The notes below the pieces were generated by a model. It worked only from the letters and a program-made list of their open reading frames with translations, was not told the origin of the DNA and ran no database searches. Shown here piece by piece: positions 11,941 to 24,484 of a stretch of DNA of 64,000 bases. The position numbers and the translations under genes are program-made. The stretch is from Elephas maximus indicus. Its lineage: Eukaryota; Chordata; Mammalia; Proboscidea; Elephantidae. Within the stretch, counting starts at the first letter, position 1. Each line of letters begins with the position of its first letter. The stretch covers positions 24,700,001-24,764,000 of the forward strand of contig NC_064826.1 of the NCBI RefSeq assembly GCF_024166365.1, in the 5' to 3' direction.

Positions 11941-12958
11941 TACGCTCCAATCCGAAAGCCTATATACAAAATTGTTCATAGCGGATAGAGTTCTTTAATC
12001 ACCCTGGGCTTTTTCACTAATGATAAAACACTCAGGTTTGTGGCTTTCGGGGAAGAAAACAATCTGATCAAGAAAAGAACATTCTAGCCCTATTTTGTAG
12101 TAACACAAATGTTCAAATAGCACCTTACTGAGTTATTAATGATAATCGACCATGTAGTACAGATCCGCTGTTGCTGCCAGGGAGGAGAGTTTAGATATTT
12201 CTCTGGTGAGACTGGTTTTAAGATTGTCCTCCACAATTATAATGTTTGATAACTACTCTATATATTTGTTTTTAATTACATTATCACTTTTATTTAGCAA
12301 CTGGAGATGAAAATAATTGGTTATTCCAATAGCTTATTTAAAGTATTATAAGTTAAAAACTTTTCATCCCGTTCATTTTTTAAGATAACCTTTCACAGGC
12401 AATTAGTTTATAATGTGCACAAGGTACTTTAGGGATTTAATTTTTTTTTTTTTAAGTTTTAAATGGTTAGTATTAATAATTGAAAATTGGTGAAAATATG
12501 GATGCAGCCAATTTTAAAAAACATTTTTAATAGTTATATAACATTGTGACAGGTGCATCTAGTCAATCTTTCGGTGAGTCATCTCAGATTAGTCACCTTC
12601 CATCTAGTGATCATCATAAATTTTATAAATTGATTAGATATATTTTTGTGATTAATCCATTATGCTTAGCTATTGTAAGTATGTTGAAAATAGATATCCC
12701 TACTAAATATGGTCAAAATATCTATATTTTCCACAATCTTGAAACATTGCACTTCCTACTTTAACAAAAATCTAAATAAAAATGAACTTGAAAAGCTGTG
12801 TTTGTACAGACAAATAAAATGTAAGTATATGCATCTGTTTCTCACCCTTGAATTAAAAAAAAAAAATTACAACAAGATACTTTTTGTTTTTATGTATAAA
12901 TATTATAGTCATTCGTAGGGGCAAGGAATTATTTATACGGTGAATTCTTCTCCCTATT
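11941..12958. other. Unassigned AT-rich sequence
   Basis: Very AT-rich, with A and T runs (12441, 12857). No recognisable element. Confidence 0.4.
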
Positions 12959-12961
12959 AAA

Positions 12962-13112
12962 AAAAGTTGCCGTGGAGTCAATTCCAACTCATAATGACCT
13001 TATAGGACAGAGTAGAACTGCTCCATAGGGTTTCCAAGGAGTGGTTGGTGGATTTGAACTGCAGACCTTTTGGTTAGCAGCCAAGCTCTTAACCACTGCA
13101 CCACCAGATAAA
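12962..13112 (-). repeat. tRNA-derived SINE, minus strand
   Basis: The SINE reads backwards: its 3' end ('ggagtcaattccaactcata') comes first, then 'gacagagtagaactgctcca', and it finishes near the tRNA-like head ('aagctcttaaccactgcacc'). Confidence 0.88.
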
Positions 13113-13287
13113 AAATTTCCAAGCAATGGTTCCATATGCATTGATTAGTTAATATTAATTGCGTATGTTTCATAGCGGTGTTTGCACCTAGTAAAAGTGT
13201 TCACTTTATATGATTTAAAAAAACTTCACTAAGAAATAAATGGGTTTTAACACCATTTAAATATTAATGTTACCAATCGCCAATCTG

Positions 13288-13890
13288 ACACAAAGGGTCC
13301 TTGCCTTTTCCTGAATAAGAATACACATGAAAGGCAACCTTTATCTTCAGCAAGCTTTATTTTGCTTGAGTCAAGCAAAAGGAGTCAGCAGGGGTCTAAG
13401 CCTCTCCAAAAGGCTGACTGGAAAAGGGAAGCAAGGCTAGGGCTTATATGGGTTCGGTGGAGACAAAAGAGTAATGAATATTTAGTGGGCTTCTTTCAAG
13501 GGGCAGGTACTACTCAGAATGGTGGTGCATATTAATTAGGTTGCCTGCATCTGGAATCCAAGATGGAACCTGTTAGTATTCAAGATGGAGGCCTCTTGGC
13601 AGCCCTTGGCATCACTTATTATGGGATATAGCACAAGCGCACTGATCTTTGGCACTACATCGCCATCTTTGACACTTTGTTCTTCTGTGCATGTGGGAGC
13701 TTGTAAAGGGGGAAGGGACTAGAGAAACACTAAGAAGGAGGTAGTAATCCACGGGTTGTTTCAGCCTTATCTAGTGTTGACAGGTAATCTTTTAATAGCT
13801 CTTTTGTTCCACCAGCACAGCTAACCCTGTCTCATTAATGGCTACACATTTTTGTTATTATCAGCCTAGCTCAGCCTTAATTGCTCAATC
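13288..13890 (-). mobile_element. Possible LTR of an endogenous retrovirus
   Basis: On the minus strand there is a polyadenylation signal (reverse complement of 'gctttatt' near 13353) followed by a pyrimidine-rich stretch to 'ggaccctttgtgtca'. Upstream lie repeated 'caagatgg'-type blocks (13559-13590), a composition common in LTRs. The left edge starts TG. The right edge is uncertain and I found no firm target-site duplication. Confidence 0.35.
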
Positions 13891-14039
13891 AAATCTGGAA
13901 AACAGAAAAAGTAAACCATAAGACACAACTTTCTTGAAATTATTAAAAAATTTACTGCATCAGTGGTCCCATAGAATTAAATGTAGATGATCTGGAGAAA
14001 TTCATTGACCATAAAACTATTGACACTACTGATGTTTTT

Positions 14040-14200
14040 GGAGCCCTGCTGGAGTAGTGGTTAAGAGCTTGGCTGCTATCCAAAAGTTTGGCAGTTCATC
14101 CACCAGCCATTCCTTTGAAACTCTATGGGGCAGTTCTGCTCTGTTCTTTACGGTCACTATGAGTCAAAATTGACTTGACACCAACGGGCAACTGACGTTT
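14040..14200 (+). repeat. tRNA-derived SINE
   Basis: The head 'gagccctgctggagtagtgg', the middle 'tatggggcagttctgctctg' and the 3' motif 'tatgagtcaaaattgacttg' are in order. It lacks the 'agatgtggcagtct' block, so it belongs to the short form. Confidence 0.85.
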
Positions 14201-14775
14201 GTTTGTTTAGGTTCCATTTCTCATGTTTAAAATATTTCTAAGTAAGAAAAATTATAGCTTATATTCATCATATTCATGTTTGGAAGATAAAAGTAAAGAA
14301 GAAGAAACCTTAGATTTTAGGATGAATAAATAGCCTGAAGATAACATTTATTTTTTAAAAAAGACCCTGGTGTGTACCAGAAGTCATTCTTTGAGGAAAA
14401 TATCAGTGAAGTGTTAATGATAAATGAAGTTTACCGCTAAGAAAAATATTGCAGTGTTTATTTAAACCTCTCGGGATATCCTCCTTTATTACCGCTGTAT
14501 TTATTAAAATGTAGGTACTTTATTTATTTTTCATTAATGTAATATATTTCTATATACAAGAAACCTAACCATGTTGGTTCTGAAGTAGTTTAGGCTCTTA
14601 GTGAAAACTCGAAGGAGTAATTGTTCACACCACAAAATCATTACACCATCCAGTATGTTTAACAAGAACATCTGACTAGAATATCAATGATGCAGAAGAT
14701 CAGTGTTGAGATCTGTTAGGGAAAGCAGCATAGCAACTTTCCCCACAATGCATTTCTCCAGACAACACTATCTAT
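14201..14775. other. Unassigned AT-rich sequence
   Basis: Nothing recognised. Confidence 0.35.
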
Positions 14776-14856
14776 CTAAGTAGCAAATATTTGTTGTCCC
14801 TTATTGGTCTTTAAACCTAAGTAGCAAATATTTGTTGTCCCTTATTGGTCTTTAAA
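14776..14856. repeat. Local tandem duplication, 41-bp period
   Basis: A unit beginning 'ctaagtagcaaatatttgtt' at 14776 is repeated exactly at 14817 over 40 bases. Identity is essentially complete, so the duplication is recent. Confidence 0.95.
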
Positions 14857-15700
14857 GCAATAAGCATTGGCTTCTCTGATTCCATTTTGTTTTCGGGAGT
14901 ATATGTAATTAGGTAAATCAACACTAAGATGACACATGGCCAGTCATAAACAAAAATAACAAAATTAGAGGCAACCACACTTTGTAATAACTTAAAAACT
15001 GCCTTCCAATGCCAAGATTTTCTTTGCTTGTATTTTCAAGTCCTCTGTCCACTCCTGTTTTAAGCTGTTTTCTTTAGGACTTCATTATGTTACTTGAGAG
15101 ACTATTTCACACTCTATTAGCTACAGTCAATTTCATCACATTACTTGAAGTAAAAACACCCACAATTCTTTGCACCTTTTGAAAGTGCATTTCTTCCTTC
15201 TTGGTATTTAATAACTTGTAGCCTGGCACTTGAATTAGGGGGATAATCTTACCCCTTCTGGCACTGTGGTTTTAAGAAAGAGAAACTCTATTTGTCAGTT
15301 TTGAATCTTGTATTTTATCAAGATAAGCTGCATATCTACTATGTAACATAAAAATTGTCCAAAACTTGGAAATAAGGCAAAAAATATGGATCATACTTCC
15401 TTTTAATATTATATAGAGCAAAGGCCACCCAAGAATTTTCGAAAAGAATGTGTTTAGTTTATCTCATTATTTATATTCATTAAAGACCCCAGGCTTGTTT
15501 ATTGGTAGATTTTTATCCAAAAAAGATGCAAATAATTTCTGACTGGTAGAACAGATAACCATAAATCCAAAGATTTATGGCCTCTTGAACATTAAACAAA
15601 TTTATGTTTAACTCAGAAATCTCTTTCTTTATGATTACATTTTATTATCAGTATTTTATAAATCCATTTTTTTCTTTTATTATGCAACTTGTACAATTAC
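14857..15700. other. Unassigned AT-rich sequence
   Basis: No gene or identifiable repeat. Confidence 0.35.
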
Positions 15701-15704
15701 ATTT

Positions 15705-16290
15705 ATTTTCTTAAATTTTACACTGTGCTTTAGGTGAAAGTTTACAGAGCAAATTAGTTTCCCATTAGTTATGTTTGTACTTAAAGTGTTCCATGACACT
15801 GGTTGTATTCCCCTCAGTGTGTCAGCACTATCCCCATTTCTGAACTGGTTTCCTTTCATTCGGATTTCTACTCCTTCCTGGCTTCTCAGCTTCGCTTTTT
15901 AGACAAATGTTGTCCTTTTGATCTTGTATAATTGATCCCTGTAAGGAACAAGTTCCTCTAGTATGTTATTGTTTATTTTATAGGCCTGTCTATTGTTTGG
16001 CTGATAAGTGGTCTCTCTGGGAATGGCTTCAGATCCAAGTCAAAAGGATTTCTTAAGGCCGTAGTCTCTGGGTTTCCTCCAGTCTCTATGAGACCAGTAA
16101 GTCTGGCCTTTTTTGTGAGTTTGATTTTTTGTTGTACATTATTCTTACTCTCCATTCCAGACCCTCTGTTGTGATCCCAGTCAGAGTGGTCTGTAGTGGT
16201 AGTGGGGCACCATCTAGTTCTTGTGGTCTTGGGGTCATGTAGACTGTGGTTCATGTGCTCTGTTAGTCCTTTGGACTAATTGTTCCCTTA
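15705..16290 (-). mobile_element. L1 3' UTR fragment, minus strand
   Basis: The sequence 'gtgctttaggtgaaagttta' at the left is the reverse complement of an L1 3' terminus. The same terminus occurs at 39795, 41656, 42841 and 57003. The rest matches, in reverse, the 3' UTR pattern of 40868-41656 and 56495-57003. It is assigned to L1 because the same tail adjoins L1 coding sequence at 42835-48000. The 93-aa minus frame inside it is UTR, not a gene. Confidence 0.75.
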
Positions 16291-16830
16291 TTAGAAATCT
16301 GACCTAACTTTCTTTGATAAATTGTCTATATATACCCTGAGCTCTTAAAAGCTCTTAAATGACGTTGCAGGTCTCTTCACTAATTGATGTGTTAAATAAA
16401 ATCTTTGACAAGTGTTTATTTTAGGTTTGCCTGAAAGTCATGATTGCACTTTTTGAAAAAAAAAGCATTTTAATCCATGCAGTGATTAAAATTCCTCCAA
16501 GTAATATGAGTAATAAGTTAAAGACACAAACCTATCCAGATTCTTGCTAATAAAATCAAACACTGAGCTAAGGCTGTATTAATAATATTACATTGAGCAT
16601 ATCCTGAATGAGCATGTATTTAATATAGATCTTACACTTCCTTAGTCATTGTCCTTTGTGAACTTTACAGTTGACAATATAAGTTAGGTGAATGATAAAA
16701 AAGACATTTATTACCTTAGAAAAGTGATATAATGTTAACAACATTAAATGTATTCGAACTCCTAAGGCCTCATTAAAAATTACTTATATATATTTTATTT
16801 CGATGTAGAGTCCAGGTCAATGCTAACTTA
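16291..16830. other. Unassigned AT-rich sequence
   Basis: Nothing recognised. Confidence 0.35.
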
Positions 16831-16834
16831 AACC

Positions 16835-17012
16835 ACCAGTTGCCATTGAGTTGATTCTGACTCACAGTGACCCCACGTGTGTCAGAGTAGAACTGTGCTC
16901 TATAGGGTTTCAATGGCAGGTGTTTCAGAAATAGATTGCCGCAAGACTTTCTTATAAGGCACCTCTGGATGAATGTGAACCTCCAACCATTTAACCATCC
17001 AAGTTCTCCTAA
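16835..17012 (-). repeat. tRNA-derived SINE, second subfamily, minus strand
   Basis: It starts with the reversed 3' end ('gccattgagttgattctgac'). It carries 'cacgtgtgtcagagtagaac' and 'ataaggcacctctggatg', both of the second subfamily, and ends near 'atttaaccatccaagttctc'. Confidence 0.82.
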
Positions 17013-18335
17013 TGTTCACTTACTTGTTTTTTTTTTTTTCAAATGCAGTATTCAAGGATTTGTTAAATACTGTGATCTCAGATAAATATTTACAAGCAAA
17101 TATATTGACCAGCTATTTTGATTTTTTTATTATTTTTATTAAGAATATTGCAATACTCCCACATCTACAGTATGATGTAATTCTAATATAGCATCAATAT
17201 ATAGGCTGTATATACTATATACTAGCTTGATTGCTATTATATTCTGGTCAAAAATGTTACTTTTTATGGTAAAGAACATAAAAAGTTTAGAAAAATATAA
17301 AGTATTTTATATGTATCAGTTGTGAATGAGCTTCAAGGTGAAACGTAATACATAAAAAGGTAGGACTACACAAACTGTATTAGGTTAATGATTACTTCTG
17401 ATACTTGCCACAAATAGAACAATTTTAAAAGTGTACTCACCCGTAGAAGTAGCTATGGGCTGTTGAAAGAAGTTTTAAAATATCACTTAAGCTGAACTCA
17501 TCAAAGTAAAATTAAAAATCTCTGTCTATATAATTAGGAATATATGCTAATATATAACTTACTTTGCCTAGGAATAGTTCTTTAGGTATTCAGAATTTAC
17601 CCATTAATTAACTGATGACTTAAATATTATCTTCAGGCTCCTTCAATAAACTTGGGTAGATTTGGATTGTTTATCTGAAATGGAAAAATTAAAGTAAGGC
17701 CATTTATTTGATTTTTGTCAAGGTGCTGCTTCAAATAAGTCATTTTCACATGCCCGGAGATATAAAATATACTAAAGAATGTTCTCTTAATTCCATTTTA
17801 GAGATAGATGGATCAGAAGTAAATAGTCATTTCCTTCAGCAATTTCCCAGTACCGACAGGCAGCCAACTTTGCAAGAATGAGCCTCTTAATTAATAAACC
17901 TCTTAGAAATAAGGCTACAAAAATGCTCTCAACTTACTCCCAAACTCCGAGTATTGGATTCCTGTGATTAGACAATTTAACAGACTGGTTTAATTGCATT
18001 GCAGGCTCTCAATTATCTCATATACATGATCTAGTACAGAAGTGGAGATATTCTTCCCCAAGCAACATAAAAGTTGCTAAACAAAATTTTTTGCAGTAAT
18101 GTTTGAAAACCTACTTCCTTCTGTATGCTACAAATATCAGATATCCATGAATTGGCTGATAGCAGTAGATATCAGCAGTGGGGTTAATTTTATTTATGAT
18201 ATAGTTGCAACAATATAAAGAAATTGGGGTTTGAGTTTAAAATAGTATAAAACAAGAACGGGACTTAAGCCTCAGAATTTTTGAGCAATCTGTGAGCAAA
18301 CTATGGAGACTCTGAAACTTACTCTGAATGTAGAG
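17013..18335. other. Unassigned AT-rich sequence
   Basis: No recognisable gene or repeat. Confidence 0.35.
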
Positions 18336-18339
18336 TAGC

Positions 18340-21215
18340 AAAAGCTAATGGAAGAAATGATGACCTAAATGAGCTAAACAGAAGATTTTAGAGGGTGGCC
18401 GAAGAAGATAAAGTATTATAATGCGATGTGCAAAGACCTGGAGTTAGGAAACCAAAAGGGCAGAACATGCTCAACATTTCTCAAGCTGAATGAACTGAAG
18501 TAAAAAATTCAAGCCTTGCAATATTGAATGATTCTATCGGGAAAATACTGAAAGACTCAGGAAGCATTAAAAGAAGATGGAAGGAATAGAGAGTCACTGG
18601 ATCAAAAAGGATTGGGCAAAGTTCAACCATTTCAAGAAGTAGCATATGATCAAGAATTGAGGATATGAAAGGAAGAAGTGCAAGCTACACTGAACAGAAT
18701 GATGAAAAACAAGGCTCCAGGAATTGAATGAATACCAACTGAGATATTTCATCAAACAGATGCAATGCTGACGTGCTCACTTGTCTATGCCAAGAAATTT
18801 GGAACACAGCTACCTGGCCAGCCAACTGAAAGAGATCCATATCTGTGCCCATTCCAAAGAAAAGTGTTATGGATTGAGCTGTGTACCGCAAAAACATGTG
18901 TCAACCTGGTTAGGTCATGATTATCAGTATTGTATAATTGTCTACCATTTTGTCATGATATGATTTTCCTACGTGTTGTAAATCCTATCACCATGAACTT
19001 AATAAGATGGATTATCAGCAATTACATTCTTGAGATCTACAAATTAGATAGTGTCTTAAGCTAATCTCTTTTAGATATAAAACAGAGAAGTGAGCAGAGA
19101 GAGAGGGGAACCTCGTAACACCAATAAGGCAATGCCAGGAACAGAATGCATCTTTTGGACCTGAGGTTCCTGCACTCAGAAGCTCCTTGACCAGAGGAAG
19201 ATTGATGAAAAGGACTTTCCTCTAAAGCAAAAAGAAAGAGAAAGACTCCCCTGGAGCAGATGCCCTGAATTCAGACTTTTAGCCTACTAGGCTGTGAAAG
19301 AATAAATTTCTCTTGTAAAATCCATCCACTTATAATATTTCTGTTATAGCAGCACTAGATAACTAAGACAGAATTTTGTACCAGGAGTGGGGTGTTGCTT
19401 TAACAGATACCAAAAATGTGGAAGCAGTTTTAAAACTGTGAAAGGTTAGAAGGCTCAGAAGAAAGTGAGGAGAACTGTTAACACTAGAGATGGCACAGAT
19501 AGTGAGAAGCAGCAGCAGAGGACTGGCAGCTGCAGAGAACCAGCAGCAACACAGCAGGAGAACAGTGTCAGACAGCACTGGAGCTGACCCATGGAGTGAG
19601 GGAGCTGGGTGCCTGTGTGAGGGAGGCTTCCTGGCAGAATGAGGTGCCTCCAGTTACTTATTGGTGGAGCTACAGAGCTTTGGAACACTTGCCCCAGCAG
19701 GGAAGATGTGGGCATGAGGCCCAACGGCCAAGAGGCTAAGGATCCAGGAAGCAGAAGCTGAAGAGACAAGGAACACAGGAAGCTGAGCTGCCTCAGTCTC
19801 AAAAGGTATGGCAAGGACTTTTGGGGTTTCAAAGGGTGGAGCCATGGTCTCTGGTGTTTTTAAAGGTGGAGGCACCACTCGGACTAGAAGAATGGTGCAC
19901 CTGTAGCTGGTAGCAGCAGAGTTGCTGTCCCAGTATGCCTGGAAGAGTGTGATAAAATAAATTTCTCTTCAATAAAGCCATCCACTTATGGTATTTCTGT
20001 TATAGCAGCACTAGATAACTAAGACAAAAGGTGATCCAACAGAATGAGGAAATTATCAAACAGTTTATCATTAATATCATACACAAGTAAAATTTTGCTG
20101 AAGATAATTCAAAAATGGTTGCAGCAGTAATCAACAGGGAACTGCCGGAAAAAATTCAAGCCAGATTCAGAAGAGGGCGTAGATCAAGGAATATCATTGC
20201 TAATGTCAGATGAATCTTGGCTAAAAGCTGAGAATACAAGAAATATGTTTGCCTGTGTTTTATTGACTATGCTAAGGCATTTGATTATGTGAATCACAAC
20301 AAATTATGGATAACATTGAGAAGAATGGGAATTCCAGAACACTTAACTGTGCTCCTGAGGGACCCATACATGGAACAAGTGGCAGTCATCTGACCAGAAC
20401 AAGGAGATACTGAGTGGTTTAAAATCAGGAAAAGTGTGCATCAAGGTTTTATCCTTACAACATACTTCTTCAATTTGTATGCTGAGCAAATAATCCAAAA
20501 ATCTGAACCATATTAAGAAGAACATGATATCAGAATTGGAGGAAGACTCATTAACAACCCGCAATATGCAGATGACACAATCTTGCTTGCTGAAAGTGAA
20601 GAGGGCTTGAAGCTCTCTCTGATGAAGATCAAAGACTGCAGTCTTCAGTATGGATTATACCACAACAGAAAGAAAACAAAATCTCACAACTGAACCATTA
20701 AGTAACATCATAATAAACAGAAGAAAATTTGAAATTGTCCAGGATTTCATTTTACTTGGATCCACCATCAACTCTCATGAGAGCAGCAGTCAGGAAATCA
20801 AATAGCATGTTTCATTGGTCAAATCTCCTGCAAAAGAACTCTTTTAAGTGTTAAAAAGCAAAGATGTTACTTTGATGACTAAGGTGTACCTTTAATCATC
20901 TCATACGCATATGAAAGCTGGACAATGAATAAAGAAGACTGAAGGAGAATTGATGCCTTTGAATTATGGTGTTGGCAAAGAATATTGAATCTACCATGGA
21001 CAGCCAGAAGCATGAACAAACCTGTCTTGAAGGAAGTGCAACCAAAATGCTCCTTAGAAATGGGGATGGCTGAACTTTGTCTTGCATACTTTGGACATGT
21101 TATCAGGAGGGACCAGTTCCTGGGGAAGGACATCATGCTTAGTAAAGTAGAGGATCAGAGAAAAAGAGGAAGATCCTCAACAAAATGGATTGACACTGTG
21201 CCTACTCTTAATAGG
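18340..21215 (+). mobile_element. RTE LINE, 5'-truncated older copy D, split by a MaLR element
   Basis: It begins in the linker region ('gcaaaagctaatggaagaaa') and runs to 18864. It then resumes at 20027 ('aaaggtgatccaacagaatg') exactly where the protein alignment with copy B continues. The last recognised part is near 21215, and the extreme 3' tail is missing. The YADD catalytic codons are still readable at 20565-20576, but many stops and small indels disrupt the frame. Confidence 0.85.
18865..20026 (+). mobile_element. ERVL-MaLR-type element, internally deleted, inside RTE
   Basis: The first LTR is about 18865-19370: it starts 'tgttatggattgagctgtg' and ends 'agcactagataactaagaca'. A short internal region follows, with a MaLR-typical start near 19373 ('gaattttgtaccaggagtgg'). 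From about 19940 to 20026 there is a truncated second LTR with the same 3' end. Flanks carry 'aaag', duplicated from the RTE target. I see no retroviral coding capacity; the minus-strand frames here are incidental. Confidence 0.8.
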
Positions 21216-22400
21216 TTTTGGGGGGTTTCGCTTTGGGCCTATTGTAAATAATGCTGCCCTAAATCATTTTGTACATGTGCTTTGGTGCATATATGCATAC
21301 ATTTCTTTTGAGAGTATACTTAGAGCCCTAAATCATTTTGTACATGTGCTTTGGTGCATATATGCATACATTTCTTTTGAGAGTATACTTAGGAATGAAA
21401 ATTTTAGACTATAGTGTATACATATGTTTAACTTTAGAAGCAATCCTAGTTTTCCAAAATGGTTTTTAAAAATTTATACTCAAATCAGTAATATGATTGT
21501 ATCATATCACTTGGCACTTGGCAATATCAGTCTTTTTCATTTTAGCCATTATTGTTCACGTGTAGGATATTGTATTGAGGTTCCATTATCATGACATCTA
21601 ATGAGGTTGAGCACCTTCTAATACATATATTAGTCATATGTCTATCCTATTTTGTATGATTTGATCAGTCTTCTCATGCTTTTTTTCTGTTGATCCTTCT
21701 CATTTTGTTTGTAAGAGATCTTTGTATATATTTATATATATTGAACATGAAACTTTTTTCCATTGTATGTGCTGCAAATACATTCACCTACTCAATGGCT
21801 TGACTTTTCACTTTCTTGATAGTGTCTTCTGATAAGTAGAAATTTCCAATTTTAATGAAATTAATATTACAAATAGTTTTCTTTGTTAGTGTTGTTTCTG
21901 TCTCATTTTGTAATCTCTCATTAAATATTCTTTATTACCTTTGAGATGCTTTATTATTTACTTTTCTTAATTAGACATACAATCCACCTGAAACTGAATG
22001 TTGTTTATTGTGTGAAGTCATAGTTCAGCTTTTTTTCCTTTTGTGTATATCCACTTGACCTAGTATTATTTGTTGAAAATATCTATGTTTTCTTTACTAT
22101 TTTGTAGTTATGTCTTTATTATAAATCAAGAATCATTGTAAGTGTGTACATAATTTATTTCTAAACTCAATTCTATTCCATGACATTATTTGTCTATCAT
22201 TGTGCAAACTCTGCATTTAGCTATCCATTAAATATTGATATCCAACTTTGTTCTTCCACTTAGATTATCCTGGCTATTCTTGGCTTTTCAAAATTTAATA
22301 TAAATTTAATCAATGTGTGGCTATCTATAAATATGCCTGCTAGAATTTTGGTTGACATTACACTAATATATTATGCTTTCCCACCAAATCAGTGAGTAGC
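21216..22400 (-). mobile_element. Old L1 3' region, minus strand
   Basis: Phrases such as 'gttgagcaccttctaatac', 'tagccattattgttcacgtg' and 'gcttgacttttcactttctt' are the reversed non-coding 3' part of old mammalian L1 elements. Divergence is high. It holds a recent 69-bp tandem duplication and no readable ORF2. Confidence 0.7.
21256..21393. repeat. Tandem duplication, 69-bp period
   Basis: The unit starting 'gccctaaatcattttgtaca' at 21256 is repeated at 21325 with almost no difference. It lies in the old L1 and is much younger than it. Confidence 0.95.
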
Positions 22401-22537
22401 AGAGAAACCAGGTGATCACAGCTAAATTTATTGATAAGAACTGTAAAGTTTAAGAGAGTATGAGTTAAAATGACAGGCAGTTAGTGCCAAAGAGAGATAC
22501 CACCTCAGATCTTTTGGTCCCCTTACTATCTAATAAT

Positions 22538-22560
22538 ACATAAATAAATAAATAAATATT
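22538..22560. repeat. (AAAT)n short microsatellite
   Basis: Runs of 'ataaataaataaataaat' on the plus strand. Confidence 0.85.
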
Positions 22561-22604
22561 ATTGCCACTCACCTTGTTTTCCACCTGTCCTTAAAAAAAA
22601 AAGA

Positions 22605-22800
22605 AAGTTGCCATGAGTTGATTCTGACTGATGGCAACCCAAGTGTGTGAGAGTAGAGCTGCTCCATAGGTTTTCAATGGTTGATTTTTTCCAAGTAGAT
22701 CCCCATACTCTTCTTCCAAGGTGCGTCTGAGTAGACAACCTTTCAACAAAAAAGCCAACCACATTAAACATTTGTACCATCCAGGGACCCCTCCACATAT
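22605..22800 (-). repeat. tRNA-derived SINE, second subfamily, minus strand
   Basis: The reversed 3' end 'gttgccatgagttgattctg' is followed by 'caagtgtgtgagagtagagc', 'ccaaggtgcgtctgagtaga' and the reversed head 'accatccagggacccctcc'. This matches the second subfamily over its whole length. Confidence 0.85.
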
Positions 22801-24480
22801 CTTTCATGAACAATAAAACCATGACACAGTCCAAAGAGCACCATCAAAAGACCCAAATTCTAGTCCCAAATTTGGCATTCCAGAGTCAATTTATTTAATC
22901 TCATTGGATTTCATCTGTGTCAATAGTCAAACTAACAAGGTAAATTCCACAATTCCTAAGACCCTTTCCTTCTGTAAAAATTCTACTATTTTAAGAGAAT
23001 GTCTGATTTTGCTTAAAATATAAACTCACTGAATAGGAAGTGCAACTTCTGCTCAGGATGTAGAAACACCCAAGGGAACAATGTTCCCATCCTTACAACA
23101 ACAACAATAACAAAAAGTGGAAAAAATGGATAAGTTGCACCACACAGACATGCAGGAGGTGAGTGATGACAGCTGGGGAATAGGCTCAAATCATTGAAAC
23201 ATCAAAACACTCCATGATTTACTAGCCCCAAGGATGGTGTGTGGTGATTAGTGATACTGGGCTGTCATTTACCCTTGTCTCTTTACAACTTTCTACCTTG
23301 ATAACTAGAAACCATGTCCAACTAATCTGAACTGAGTACATCCATACCTGAATAGCAAGGATGAAAGGAGGCAGTCTTACAGAAGCATATTCGTAGAAAA
23401 ATTCTAACATCTGCTTGAGGAAAAGAAATCAATATCCAAGTCTGTTTTTAAGAAAATATGTTTAAATAGACACTAAATATTTCAAGTATTTGTACAAAAT
23501 TGGAATGAAATTATTTTAGAAATTTATATTTCATTTGTTTTTATACTTGAAGGTCATCTATTTTAGAGGCCATCATTTTTACAAGACTGTGTGAAAACAC
23601 CAACACAACATTTTAAAAATCACATACAGAGTCCTTAAGCACTGCAATTATTAATCATATTTGTTGTGATTTTTAGTGTTCTTTTTGTATCTGTATCATT
23701 TACCATCTCAGAGGCTATATTCTAGGCTTTGATGAACTGCATACTAACTGTGCTATAATAATTGTTTGAAAGTTCTGTCAAATATCACTGTGCTTACTAA
23801 ATCATGCATCACCAATGTTATGATTTGCAGTAATAAAGTTATGCCATGGCAATTTTTCTGAAACATTGCAGCATATGGTGCCAGATGCCAAGGACATACT
23901 AATTAATGAGACAATTAGCACATAGACATTAGATCAACATAACGTGTCTACAGCCAAGGCTTAGGGTGTAACTCAGAAAGCAGCTTGAAATCTTAAGGTG
24001 AATGTTGCACAAAACTTAATATTGATCCTTAACAGCACTATGCAAGCAATGTGCTCATGGTCTTTTGAGCAATAAGAATATAGAAAGTGTGCTATTTATC
24101 CAATTATTCTCCCTTTTCCTTTCAGAGAGGAACACACTGAGAAACAGCAGCACTTTATATGCTTTGATCAAAAGCCTTAATCAAAAATAGTTTTCACATT
24201 ACACTTGATACTCTTAAGAATAAGAGCTGGTTTCAGGGTGGAGTCTTCCAGCTGAACATGCCTCAGTGCAGTGTTCTGGCCTGAAGCCTCCTAAGTGAGG
24301 AGTAGAAACTGGTTGAATAGCCAAAGGGCCAACCAACTGAAGGTCAACGTGTCTATATTAAGCAGTCTCAGTAGCTAAACTAATTATAATCACACAGTTC
24401 AAACTTTTAAAATAAAAATGATACCATATTACATTTCTATAGGCTTTACATTTTGGCAAATTACTTTGCTGCATATAAGT
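22801..24480. other. Unassigned, repeat-poor sequence
   Basis: This is one of the longer stretches without recognisable repeats. AT-rich motifs of the homeodomain type cluster near 23899-23918. Nothing else can be assigned. Confidence 0.4.
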
Positions 24481-24484
24481 TAAA

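Noticed and set aside
19363-19878. Overlapping minus-strand frames of 71-125 residues
   Set aside because: They lie in the internal region of the MaLR-type element in the wrong orientation and show Leu-rich composition from CAG/CTG triplets.
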